Source: Bolinopsis microptera
Taxonomy: Eukaryota; Ctenophora; Tentaculata; Lobata; Bolinopsidae
NCBI RefSeq assembly: GCF_026151205.1
Contig: NC_087081.1
Coordinates: 5,513,246 to 5,577,245, forward strand
Reading direction: 5' to 3'
DNA: 64,000 nucleotides
Under the pieces are notes generated by a model that did not search any database, was not told the origin of the DNA, and was given only the letters and a program-made list of their open reading frames with translations. A program made the position numbers and the translations under genes. This document shows, piece after piece, positions 34,553 through 46,000 of this stretch (positions within the stretch are counted from its first letter, which is position 1; each line of letters begins with the position of its first letter).

Positions 34553-36161
34553 CAGAGGAATTTAATTATCCCTTTGAATCAATCAAGCTAGATGATTTGT
34601 TGTAAATACTGAGATCAAACTATCAATTTACAGGCTATCGTCAAACATGTTGCAAGGCGTCATCTACAGTGACATAAGCCTAAAAATTGTAAAAAGTTAG
34701 TAAAACCCAAAATTCCTTTAAAAATCTGAACACTCTTAAAACGGTTATATAATTAAAATTAAGATGTTAGGAGTAAGAGAAGGCCAAAAGGATTTATAGT
34801 GTTTATTCCCAAAGGTTTTAAAGTCTTGAGTTGTTGAATGTATGTATGTTCGCGAACTTCTAAAGTTTTAGGACTAGAATTATCAATAATTGACACATTA
34901 AAAATGTTGTTAAAATCTTCCCTTTGTCTAAAACCATGATCCAACAAATGTAAGCCCAAACTATATTCATTACTTGTTTCAACTACTTTATCACCATTTA
35001 AAAGTTTATAATATTTGACCCTATGTTTTCCAGTTCTAACCCGTAGAGAGCGAGTAGCGCGACCGACGTAAGCCTTTCCACAGAAACTACGTTGGAACAG
35101 ATAAATGATGTTGTAACTCGGGCAGTTTCCAGCTTCTTGCCGTTCACTTTGAATTCATGGCTGCCTTTGACAAGTTCGCAGCATTTACGTCTTGGCATAT
35201 GGCATTTGCTGGTTGGACCCTGTTTAGCTCAATGTTATCAATGTATATCTAGGACGATAAGTTGCAATTCCCATCAGCATATAACATAGTCTGACTATAT
35301 AGGCTTGTGGTAGCTAAAGCTTTGCCTCGAGATCCAACTTAGTTAGTCTCGTTATATTCAGTAATCTTAAAGCTCTAAGTGTTCTAAATTTATGTGAATA
35401 ACCTGACAATTATATTACAACGCATTACGACGTGTATTTTTTGGTTAAGTTTCTCAGCGATTTGATACGACTTTCATACTGGTCGAGGTTATTAAATTTC
35501 GGGGTAATTTTATGAACAGATCCAGTTGTAATTGGTAAGTGTAACTAGCATCCTGCACTGCACTGCGTTTTGTAGACTCCGATGAACATGACCGGTTAAT
35601 GAAGATAGGTCAGGGATATATGAATGATAAGGTTGATACATCTCATCATTCATCATAAAGTCATAAGTATAGGCATGCAGTTGTCGGTATCCCAGTTTGA
35701 GAAGAGCAGCTTATATCTGATGGAATTGGTTTTGGTATACAATTCTTTCTGATGTACATTTTAAACTAGTTACAACACTACAAGTAAAAATCTATTACAC
35801 CTATTGAGTCCGAGGAGTCTTCACTCTCCTCGTGTCCTAAGATGACGTTTCTCTTGTTGTATATACATGGGTTAGTTAATTTTCAAATACTTTATCTTGT
35901 TTGATACTCTAATAATTGTTTTATTGTATGTACTTTTTTGTTTGGATACGTTTTTTGTATAAGCTTATTCTTCTAAGATTTATTCTAATTGAACTTCAGA
36001 GGAATTTATTTTCTTCCTTTGAATCAATCAAGGTAGATGATTTTTTGTGAATACTGAGATAAAATTATCAATTTACAGGCTATCGTCAAACATGTTGCAA
36101 GGCGTTATCTTCAGTGACTTAAGCCTACAAATTGTAAAATTTTAATAAAACCCATAATTCC
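34553..36161 (-). mobile_element. Decayed Penelope-like element with pseudo-LTR repeats
   Basis: Direct repeats of about 165 bp (34553-34716 and 35997-36161, both starting CAGAGGAATTTA and containing TTTACAGGCTATCGTCAAAC) bracket a minus-strand GIY-YIG endonuclease fragment. Penelope-like elements carry this endonuclease after the reverse transcriptase and commonly have such pseudo-LTRs. In the minus orientation the endonuclease lies next to the 3' repeat, as expected. The reverse transcriptase that should occupy 35230-35990 is deleted or beyond recognition. Confidence 0.7.
34759..35226 (-). pseudogene. Penelope-like GIY-YIG endonuclease (frameshifted)
   Basis: On the minus strand the upstream part reads CHMPRRKCCELVKGSHEF and KVNGKKLE, the Cys-containing linker that precedes the endonuclease in these elements. 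After a one-base frameshift near 35108 the catalytic module follows: IIYLF (GIY equivalent), CGKAYVGRATRSLRVRTGKH (YIG plus the conserved Arg), a KYYKLLNGDKVVETSNEY insert, then REDFNNIFNVSII and LEVREHTYIQQLKTLKPLGI (catalytic Glu region and C-terminus). In living elements it nicks target DNA for reverse transcription. One frameshift and loss of the RT make this copy inactive. Confidence 0.78.
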
Positions 36162-37840
36162 CCCCCCCCCCCCCCCCCTCTTAATTGTACTTCATCTTAT
36201 TTAAGCGTCCCAACGTTAGACGTTTGATTATTCACTAAGACAAACGTTTGGAACGTGCTTATAAAGTTATAAAACGCAGCAAATTAAGTCGGAAAGTGAC
36301 AATTCAACAAGTCACAGACAGATGAAATGATATGATGAATTTAAAAAGGGATACGCACGAAACACTTCGGATACCGATTTAATGATAAGTAGTCGGTAAT
36401 TTACATAAGTTTGGAATTGAGTCTGGTTGGTTCTCATTTAAGCATTTATATCGAGTAAGGTTGTTGATAATGGCCTGGAATTCAGTTAGTGAACGATTAT
36501 ATTCTTTATTTATCTGTTGTTGAATTGAACGTTAGGCTAAAATGCTTCTAATCGACATGAGTTGTAATTGTTGCGACAATTCGTTCTTTCGTTTCCCCCG
36601 GTATATGCTATACATAATATATATACTTAGGTTTTGGAACGTGAAAAATTGTATCGATTACCATTACCTACCTGCAATTGGGAGTTGTTTCTAACTTTCT
36701 AAGTTTCTGTGATCAAGAATAGCGATGTTTTCATAGACGTAAAAATATTGACGGATTGGGCAGTTGACTGAAAAACGAACATTTCATTTTTGATTCCATA
36801 TTCACTGTGATTTGATAGTTAAATCTTTAAATGATTATACGTAATGAACAATGGGGATGGAAAATGTCAAATATACTCTTTTAACAGTAAGTTTATTGAT
36901 TTTGAAATTGTCTGTATAGCTCATATAATAGTGCCTTTACTAACTATAAATTTTAAGGGTTTGCTATAGCAGACCTCTTTGACTGGTAAATTTACTTTGA
37001 GAAATATAACAAATATTTATGATTTTATGGTTTGGGCGTATCAATATGTAGTCCAAAATCTTTCAAAATTTGATTTCATCCTAATACATCAATTAGTGTA
37101 ACCATTCAGGTCTTTGATTTAATTCCGAGCCATATTTATGCATTGTTTCGCCGTTTGTTCTTTCATTTTGATAACGCCAAGCTTGATGTTACAGAAATAT
37201 TATTTTCAGACGATTATTTTAATGCAAATTTCTAACTTAGGATTCTTTTAAAGACTGAAATTTACCAATTATATGTTAAATGCTTTGTTTTGTTCTACTG
37301 CATCTTGATCCCAATTAAACGTTAATTATTCAAGACAATTAGAAGGCATGGTATAATAACTGACGCGTATTCCGAAAATGTTTAAGCAGAACTTGTAAGC
37401 CCGTCAATTCTCTACTTCTTTTAGCTTTCTTAAGGGGAAATCATCAATATTTATTGCTATGAATCTTACTAGTGGATGGTTAACTTTGTACACAATAATA
37501 ACTTAATAACGTTAAGGAAGCAATATTTAACTAAAAAAACAAGTTATTCTAAACAATTTTAAAGTTGTTGATTTCATATTCTCTCGTACAAAAATAGCCT
37601 ATAGGCTTTTTTTGTTACTTTGTTATTGTTTTATTTGTCATTAGTGCCTTTAGTCGCAGTGTCGTTGGTGTACAGAGAATCCGAGAAAATATGAAATCAA
37701 CAACGTCAAAACGTTCATCGAGAGTGTGCTTTCACACCATATTCAAACAATTTTAAATAATTTCAACTTTACTTACTACGATTTACGTTTACGATTGAAT
37801 GATCATCCAAAGAATATACACATGCCTTAAAAGCTTAAAG
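36162..37840. other. Intergenic DNA upstream of the EF-hand gene
   Basis: A C-run at about 36161-36178 abuts the Penelope pseudo-LTR. The rest is AT-rich with no exon that I can support. The promoter and 5' UTR of the EF-hand gene should lie in its right part, but no element can be placed with confidence. Confidence 0.45.
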
Positions 37841-40654
37841 ATGGACTTTAACCCGAGTACGTTGACGAAGGAGGAGGAGACGGAGATGAAGAATATGTTC
37901 ATAACTTATGATATTGATGCTAACGGTTCCCTGGAGCTGGATGAGCTGCAGAAAATGTTTGCTAGTTTCAATGTTATTGCTCTGAAAGAGGATCTCAAGG
38001 CTTTTTTCGAAAAGGTTATATTATAGTTTTACTTATAATTTTACAACCTCACCAATTTACCGACATTTGTTTGTTTGACTATTTCTTTGGAGGTGAATGA
38101 TCTATTAAAGTGGACATTTACTTTTATTTTTCGACTATTTTCAAAACATCAGTTCGCCATGTATTTTGTATGGAGTGATAGTAGGGCATGGGCTATGTAA
38201 CGAGAAAATTAGCATTTGAGAAAATGCTGGAAAGCTCTAGAGCATGACCAATGTTCAGTCTATATTAACGATATTAAGTCTAGGTTCAGCACCCAGTTAA
38301 TTGCATAATTGCACAATTATGTATAATAATGCAATGAGCTTCTTTAAAGGTTGACACAGACCAGGACGGCACGGTAGATTTTGATGAGCTGATGCTGTAC
38401 ATAGAGGAAATAATGGCAGAACAACCAAACTCAGATGACATTATGGACGCTTTCAATCTGATTGATGCGGACGGAAATGGAGAGGTATCTCATGAGGAGG
38501 TGAGCATAGTGTTATGGTGTGTTGTGGAGTGTTATGGAGTGTTGTGGAGTGTTATGGAGTGTTATGGAGTGTTATGGAGTGTTATGGAGTGTTATGGAGT
38601 GTTATAGTGTGTTGTGGAGTGTTATGGAGTGTTGTGGAGTGTTATGGAGTGTTATGGTGTGTTGTGGAGTGTTATGGTGTGTTGTGGAGTGTTATGTTAT
38701 TTAACGGCCAGGTAGTGCAGTTGGTTAGAACGCCATCTTTCCAAATCGTGAGGTTGCGAGTTCGAATCCCACTGTCTGCCTGGTCGTGGGGTGAGCGTCG
38801 TTGACGTTCAGCTAAGGATCGTGAGTGGTCTATGCAGCCCCCGGTCTACTCAGCCGAATACTCGAGAAATCGGGTGTAAGGGTTAACTGAAGAGCTGCAC
38901 ATTGCAGCAAAATCTCGGGCGAAGAAAGTATGGTACACACTTCCTTAACCGTCACTGGCCAAAAAAATCCTTCGGCTTCCTGTACTTTGCTGGTTGCACC
39001 TGTGTAACAATGTGGCTGTTGGAATACGCCGAAGTAAAATAAGTGTCTGGAGTGTTATGGAGTGTTATGGAGTGTTATGGAGTGTTATGGAGTGTTATGG
39101 AGTGTTATTGAGTGTTATGGAGTTTTATGGAGTTTTATGGAGTGTTGTGGAATGTTATGTAGTGTTATGTAGTGTTATGGAGTGTTATATAGTGTTATGT
39201 AGTGTTATGGAGTGTTATGGAGTATTATGGAGTGTTATGGTGTGTTATGTAGTGTTATGTAGTGTTGTGGAATGTTATGTAGTGTTATGTAGTGTTATGG
39301 AGTGTTATGTAGTGTTATGTAGTGTTATGTAGTGTTATGGAGTGTTATGGAGTATTATGGAGTGTTATGGTGTGTTATGTAGTGTTATGGAGTATTATGG
39401 AGTGTTATGGAGTGTTATGTAGTGTTATGGAGTGTTATGGAGTGTTATGTAGTGTTATGTAGTGTTATGGAGTGTTATGTAGTGTTATGTAGTATTATGT
39501 AGTGTTATGGAGTGTTATGGAGTGTTATGTAGTGTTATGGAGTGTTATGGAGTGTTATGGAGTATTATGTAGTGTTATGTAGGGTTATGGAGTGTTATGG
39601 AGTGTTATGGAGTGTTATGGTGTGTTATGGAGTATTATGGAGTGTTATGGAGTGTTATGTAGTGGTATGTAGTGTTATGGAGTGTTATGTTGTGTTATGG
39701 AGTCATGTAATCTGCCATTGCTTATCTTTAGTCTTCAGACATCAATTCTCTGATCTTTATCATCGTATTTACTTATTTAAAGTGTTATGGAGTGTTATGG
39801 AGTGTTATGGAGTGTTATGGAGTGTTATGGAGTGTTATGGAGTGTTATGGAGTGTTATGTAGTGTTATGTAGTGTTATGGAGTGTTATGGAGTGTTATGG
39901 AGTGTTATGAAGTATTATGGAGTGTTATGGAGTGTTATGGAGTGTTATTGCGTGTTATGGAGTTTTATGGAGTTTTATGGAGTGTTGTGGAATGTTATGT
40001 AGTGTTATGTAGTGTTATGGAGTGTTATGTAGGGTTATGGAGTGTTATGGAGTGTTATGGAGTGTTATGGAGTATTATGGAGTGTTATGTAGTGGTATGT
40101 AGTGTTATGGAGTGTTATGGCGTATTATGGAGTGTTATGGAGTGTTATGGAGTGTTATGGAGTGTTATGGAGTGTTATGGAGTGTTATGGAGTATTATGG
40201 AGTGTTATATAGCGGTATGTAGTGTTATGTAGTGTAATGGAGTGTTATGTAGGGTTATGGAGTGTTATGGAGTGTTATGGAGTGTTATGGAGTATTATGT
40301 AGTGGTATGTAGTGTTATGGAGTGTTATGTTGTGTTATGGAGTCATGTAATCTGCCATTGCTTATCTTTAGTCTTCAGACATCAATTCTCTGAGCTTTAT
40401 CATCGTATTTACTTATTTACACTTTCATAACAATGGCTATGTCTCCACCACGCGCGCTTCAATTGTATCAAATTGTTATTTTTATGATAATCTGACCGAT
40501 CCTAATTACTCTTTTGAAGGTAGCGGTTGCGATGCAGAAAGCAGACGTTGGAATTCTAACAAAAGACATTATTTATCTGTTGGAGGAAGCAGACCTCAAT
40601 ACTGACGGAAAAATCAGCTTTTCGGAGTTTCGGAGCCTCATATACGGACTATGA
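37841..40654 (+). CDS. Calmodulin-like protein with four EF-hands, 3 exons
   Basis: Exons 37841-38014, 38350-38499 and 40520-40654 encode 58, 50 and 44 residues (152 in all, close to calmodulin's 149). Both introns are phase 0 with clean borders (GAAAAG/GTTATA, TTAAAG/GTTGAC, GAGGAG/GTGAGC, TGAAG/GTAGCG). The four calcium loops are DIDANGSLELDE (24-35), DTDQDGTVDFDE (60-71), DADGNGEVSHEE (97-108) and DLNTDGKISFSE (133-144). All have Asp at position 1, Gly at 6 and Glu at 12, so all four should bind calcium. Loop positions and N-terminus differ from true calmodulin, so it is a divergent calmodulin or troponin-C-like calcium sensor acting in the cytosol. ATG 37841 is chosen because it gives the normal N-terminus; the frame is open upstream to 37799. 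Intron 2 is 2 kb, mostly a 10-bp minisatellite plus a SINE. Confidence 0.9.
38506..40350. repeat. 10-bp minisatellite filling intron 2 of the EF-hand gene
   Basis: Tandem copies of GTGTTATGGA with TGTAGTGTTA, TTGTGG and similar variants, in three blocks (38506-38700, 39043-39705, 39779-40350). A unique 78-bp piece (ATGTAATCTGCCATTGCTTA) recurs at 39703 and 40343, showing duplication of a 640-bp segment. Repetitive frames (MECYGVLWSV) are artefacts. Confidence 0.95.
38704..39042 (+). mobile_element. tRNA-derived SINE
   Basis: It begins with a tRNA-like head (GGCCAGGTAGTGCAGTTGGT as A box, then GGTTGCGAGTTCGAATCCCA as B box). The acceptor-like ends GGCCAGG and CCTGGTC still pair, followed by a body of about 255 bp ending GAAGTAAAATAAGTGTC. 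The anticodon stem is decayed. It sits inside the 10-bp intron minisatellite, which continues on both sides. Confidence 0.75.
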
Positions 40655-41006
40655 ACAGTCAAAGTGGCTTTTAAGTCTTTGCAAATGGTGTCGTTTAATC
40701 AACAGCACTATAGGTGATACATGTTTTACAGCCATAAATCATGGACAAAGATTAAAGAGTTCGGGGTGAGGTTACGGCTATAAAATTTTTAAAAGTTGAT
40801 AAATTTAAACGGTTTCCATATCGTTGATTCAAAATGATTCCATATAACCTTAATTGAACCACAATTCCACAAATTCTAAAATATTTGTACATAATACGCA
40901 AAGTTAATTTATTGAAAAGTGAAGGTTCTTTGTCTAAGAACATTATAACTTTATAATTGATATTATGACATTTTGTATGTGTAAACTAAATTGATACTTA
41001 TTTTTT

Positions 41007-41082
41007 AGAACATCTTGAGGTGATGTGTACGAGATATTAATCCTGTGTTTAATATCTCGTACACATCACCTCAAGATGTTCT
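41007..41082. repeat. Perfect 34-bp hairpin
   Basis: Arms 41007-41040 and 41049-41082 are exact complements (starting AGAACATCTTGAGGTGATGT) with an 8-nt loop. The right arm overlaps the last codons and stop of the DEG/ENaC fragment, so the palindrome sits exactly where the channel sequence breaks off. Confidence 0.9.
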
Positions 41083-41570
41083 GGATAATTTGATGGTCAT
41101 GGAGATTATATTCACCAGTATGCACAAATACGAGGTCAATGAAGTCATTAAATACGACCTTGGGAACCTCTTCGGTGAGATATCAAACTCAGGATTGGAG
41201 AATTCATATGCAGAATGTAACATGTCGATGGCTCCAACACTTCTATGAACTGTCCTGGCGAAGGCAGGGGAGAGAGAAGTTATGACGACTTCGTACTTTG
41301 GCTCCTGGCAGGGAGTGTCACAATGACACATAGCTTTTTCTAGCTTTGTATTGGAATAGTTAGCATACCACTCTCGGTAATGAGGAAGCCCACAACGAAC
41401 CCAAGTCTCCAGAGTACACGACTTGTACTTACCATTATATTCTCGGGGGGTACCACTTGTACACACCCACACGTCTTCTCAAACATGGACTTATCCTTGC
41501 ACTCGGCTACACGCCCCCTCAATGAAAATACCGTATGTAGTTTCAGTGAGAGATGATTGCTCAGTAAGCA
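41071..41570 (-). pseudogene. DEG/ENaC channel extracellular exon, frameshifted
   Basis: A minus-strand acceptor (TTGCTTAG at 41571-41576) opens a frame reading SLRGRVAECKDKSMFEKTCG followed by CVQVVPP. After a one-base shift in a C6 run near 41450 comes KYKSCTLETWVRCGLP, then KAMCHCDTPCQEPKYEVVIT. These Cys pairs (C...C....CGC, C......C, C.C..PC....Y) are the cysteine-rich extracellular domain of degenerin/ASIC/FaNaC-type sodium channels, shortly before TM2. The sequence ends at a stop inside the palindrome, with TM2 and the selectivity filter missing. The single homopolymer shift could be an assembly error; the missing C-terminus could be on another exon, but the palindrome suggests truncation. 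Confidence 0.65.
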
Positions 41571-43036
41571 CTAAGCAAGAGAATATAAATGGCTTAATCA
41601 AGTTAATACGTTAAAGTCTAGTACGATAGTATGACGGTACAAATTTATGCAATTAGACTTTTTGAGGAATTCAAAGGTGAGGAAGAACAAAAAATCGCAT
41701 CACAGATCAAAATCATTGCACTGCAAACACATGTTCATGAAGAAGAAACTAGACAAGCGACATTGGTGATTCATCCGCGCCATTGATGGTTAATACTGGC
41801 TAAAAATACGGAATACAGGGCCGGCATGCCGGAAGAAAGAAAAATGCATGGTTTCACGTTTTCGGAGGCGGAGTTATTTCATTGTATCCAGCTGTAAATT
41901 CAGAGAATATGCCTCTGTGACTACTCGTATGCAGGTGAAACATAATTTATCTATCGTTTTCAAATTTCATTATTCACAATAATCTTCTGCAGTATAATAA
42001 CTGTATTATTAAATTCACAAATTTCTAATAATTGCCTTCATAATGTTTGATAAGAAGGCGCCATTGGTCCTATACTGCTTTGATCACAGATTGCTCCCAC
42101 AAAAGGTCCATTCCGCTTCGTTGATATGTTGTGGATCAGCCTATCACATCATAATATAAACCAATCGATCAGTAAAATTACTGGCCTCCCACCTCCTTTC
42201 ACATTAGAAATCTAAGAATTACAGTCGTAATGGATTTTCTGAAGTTGGTTCGTGCGTCAATTTTGTCAGGAAAGTGTTAAGTGCGTAAAGCGTGCGTTAT
42301 GATTTTTGTTCGTACGTTAAAGTGCGCTATGTTTTAGAAGTGCACACGAACCAACTGTGATGCAGTTTGATAGTTAAACATTCCTGTCCTCTTGATAAGC
42401 TGTTAGGTTTCTGCCTTTGATATCCTAACTATTATCATGAGTTAGAATTTAAGTTAAATAAAATACCACTCCTTTATATAATACCTCACACGACGCATTT
42501 GACAATGACACCAATAAATGATGAATTTAGTCATTTTAACCCAGACATCAAGCTTGAAATACCAGTTAAATCATTCATGTAATACTATGAGTATGATAGT
42601 TGACATACGTTGCATACCACTTATCGGCCGCAAAGCCGCCGATATTTGGGATACGCAACATGAATAAATATATGATGGTTAAACTGATCTTTAAAACTAA
42701 TATCTCAATATGTAAACTTGCATTTAAATCGTCACAACGGAACACCACCCATCATTATAACTGTTGCAATTTTTGAATAATTGGCTTCTTGACCAAAGAA
42801 TTTCAGTTTAAGATCAAAAAGTTTATAGAAAAAATGAAATTCTTTTTTTGCCAAGCACAAAAAATGATTACCAATTAAGATTAACAACACGAAAAACTTA
42901 CAGCATTAAGAATTAATAAGAAAATCTAAGTATTAGCGACATTGAGCAACAATAAAAATATTTCTAATGAAAGAAGAGAACTATCCTTGGTTTATAAGTT
43001 AAGGGTTCATGAAATAATATACTGTAAAATATAATT
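41571..43036. other. Intergenic DNA with a small inverted repeat
   Basis: No gene seen. A short inverted repeat spans about 42239-42358 (AGTTGGTTCGTGCG at the left, CACACGAACCAACT at the right), probably a MITE remnant. The remainder is AT-rich. Confidence 0.5.
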
Positions 43037-46000
43037 TCATATATATTGCTCCCTCAAAAAAGTTATCCTGGACAAAACTATGGAATTTGTAAAATGACAT
43101 TTTTTAGAATACTTTGCCTTCAAACTCCTATTCATTGCCAACTTCCTATTAATACTCCGATTATACAAAATATATAAAAAGGGGTTAACTGCAGAGTTGA
43201 GATTCAAAAGAATCTGCTCCGAAAAACATTTGAAATATTTGTAATTGAAGAAGATAAATTTGGAGACGGTTATATTGCGAATGTTAACGAATCGGAAGCC
43301 TATGTAAATGGAGTAACAGAAGATAGAGGTCACCATAATGGAGATAGCACACGTCAACATTTCATCCTGCTCTGACTCTGAAAATATGACCGGTATTCTA
43401 AAATTATTCTGGGTATTTTTCACTATAATTTTACAATTACAAAGCATGAAAAACTTACAGCACCAAGAATAAATAAAATAATCTAAGTATTATCGTAACC
43501 AGGTTTAAATACGATTAATACGCTTGGTTTTAAGGCCTCTAACAGATAAAATACCGTAAACCTTGCTTTCAGAATAATTAATTTTAATCAGCAATTGAAA
43601 GAGCATTGAGTTGGGGGTGGTGTGGGTAGATAAATTGCTTCAAAAAGAGCTGAAGTTGTCCCGTGTCCACATAGGAAGGCCTCTAATCACTAATGTACGG
43701 AGAAAAAAATGTTCAAATTCATAAACAGATAAACGTTACAAATTTCATTCTTGCTTCTCATTCAATTCTCCCTCATAATTTGGTTAATTTTTGGAAAATT
43801 TCCAAAACTTACTTTGGCGTTCTAGTTGTATTCCAGCGCTGACACTGCTTCTTTTTATTGTCCGAGCACTGACAACTATCAGCACTGTTGCCAGGATCAG
43901 TAGGATTAGGATCAGCTCGTAGTTCAGGAAAAATGATATGTAGATCTGAGATATTGGGGGTATCCAAATGTTAATACAGTTATATTATACTTATGATACT
44001 TATATATATACTTATAAGTCTTATATATAATACAATGTTTGAGCATGACATTTTTCCACCCCCGATAAGTCGATAATAAGTTAAAAATAAAGTTATATTA
44101 TCCATGAGGGATGACATTAGATACCTGCAGCTACTCAAAATTCATGTATGGAAACAATGATAAAGTGACGCAGGCGCTATTCAGCGGTATAAAATTTGCA
44201 AAATTCTCGATTAAACATGTCAGGATGGCCGAGTGGTTAAGGCGCCAGATTCAAACTCTGGTCCACGAATGTGGGCGTGGGTTCAAATCCCACTTCTGAC
44301 AACTTTTACTTTTTAACTGATCATGATTTAAATCGATCTACAGTAAAGCGCCGCGCCCCTGATTAACCGCAAATTCCGATTTACCGCAGTCATTTCCTTA
44401 ATATACAGGGGGGGGGGGGGGGGGGGGGCCCGGGGGGGGGGGGGGGGGGGGGCAAAAGTCAGTACCCATACGTTGGGTCTTATACCACCGCCGTGTTTTA
44501 TATTTGAGAGTTGTTGCTTTGCAGATGGCATTCTGTACCTTACTTGTTCAAGGATTCCGTCACCAAAATTTGAAAATTAGATTTTTGGGGGCCACACCCA
44601 ATCAACATTGAATTGCTTATACTGGTGTTTGTAAACCTGTTAGAGACTCCATTGTAACACTAACATATTGCAATAGTTCACTCAATCTGGAATATAATCT
44701 GAAAAGATGGTGCGAAACGGATTTAAAAAATAAAATGACGAAGCTATTAAGCAATTTGTTTATCTCGTTAGCAAAATTGATTGGGTACTCAATGATTACC
44801 CAATTACGACACCATAATTGGACTCTCTGCACGATTCCCGTAATGCGGATCTATAGCCTCAACCCAATCACCTGATCGCACGTATAATGAACAAACTCGT
44901 TGTGCTTCATATCTCGGTTGCATCTGAGTAGCATCAGATGCATCTGAGTAGCTATAATAACTCTCTTTTTTTTTGAAAAGAATTATTTCAATTGGGCACT
45001 CAGTGATTGAGCTAACGTATGGGTACTGACTTTTGCCCCCCCCCCCCCCCCCCCCCCCCCCGGCCCTGTACATAATGTGAACAATAAAAACCCCGATTTG
45101 CCGCGGATTTGCTTTCTCCTAAGTATTTAGTCGGCACTTACGTTTTTATTAATATCTATTTAATGGCTTTATTTTGTGATTTATAAACGTAAAACTCAAA
45201 ATTTCAGTCGATCACATATTAACATGTAAATTGTTTGAATATGGTTCTTTGGCCCGAAAAGGACCAAATTAGACCCCCCATAACTAAGGTATTACGATTA
45301 ATTGTCTATTCTGAAATCGGTAAAGGCTCAATTATTGGTCCTTGATTGAAAGTAAGTAGGAGTAGAAGTCTATAATTTCGCAGCACCAAAAATAAGACAG
45401 TCCGTCAATAAAGTTAATTCAGTTCGAAACAGGGCCGTAGGCAACAAAAAAATGAAATCAGAACTCTGTCCACTAGCCCGTCCGGTGGTGGAGACGCAAG
45501 ATGTCTTGGCCTGGGCGTGCTAGCCCGAATCGGACCCAAGGTATAATGGTCGTCCCTTTCATTTATATATGATCTCACCAGTACCTTATCAGACGTTATT
45601 TGACCGGACTTTGCGTGAACGGACACATGAAGTTTGAAGGAACGTTAAAATGAACGCTCAAGGGACAATCTACTTAAGTATTATATAACTATGCTTGGTG
45701 TAGCTTGTTGGGATAGTATAGGAATTCTAGTTCCTATAGTTGAGAATGAGGTAGTTGTCTGTTCACAGATCGCCCTCTTAAACTTACAAGGAAATATTTC
45801 CTGTAGATCCTTGGTATATAAGCAACATTTGACAGAGCATTGTGTGGAGTGAGCTATGTGCCCATCCTTGGAGAACCCGGCGAATGTCCTTGCTGTACGG
45901 CAGTGTTAAACAAGGAACTGAAACCGAGGGGTTCCGTTCAGGCCCTTCACACTTTGTTTCTGTCTAGTTCTAATGTACCGTCACAATAGTGACTTTAAAT

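Noticed and set aside
35800-35860. Hammerhead ribozyme in the Penelope region (GAGTCCGAGGAG hairpin)
   Set aside because: The CUGAUGA and GAAA core boxes are absent; only a stem-loop remains.
38704-38785. Functional tRNA gene
   Set aside because: A and B boxes and acceptor pair, but the anticodon and T stems do not; it is the head of a SINE.
38514-40430. Several long frames of the type MECYGVLWSV
   Set aside because: They are translations of the 10-bp intron minisatellite and have no non-repeat part.
44328-44531. Proline-rich minus-strand frame APPPPPPPRAPPPPPP
   Set aside because: Translation of the G homopolymer ends of an inverted-repeat element.
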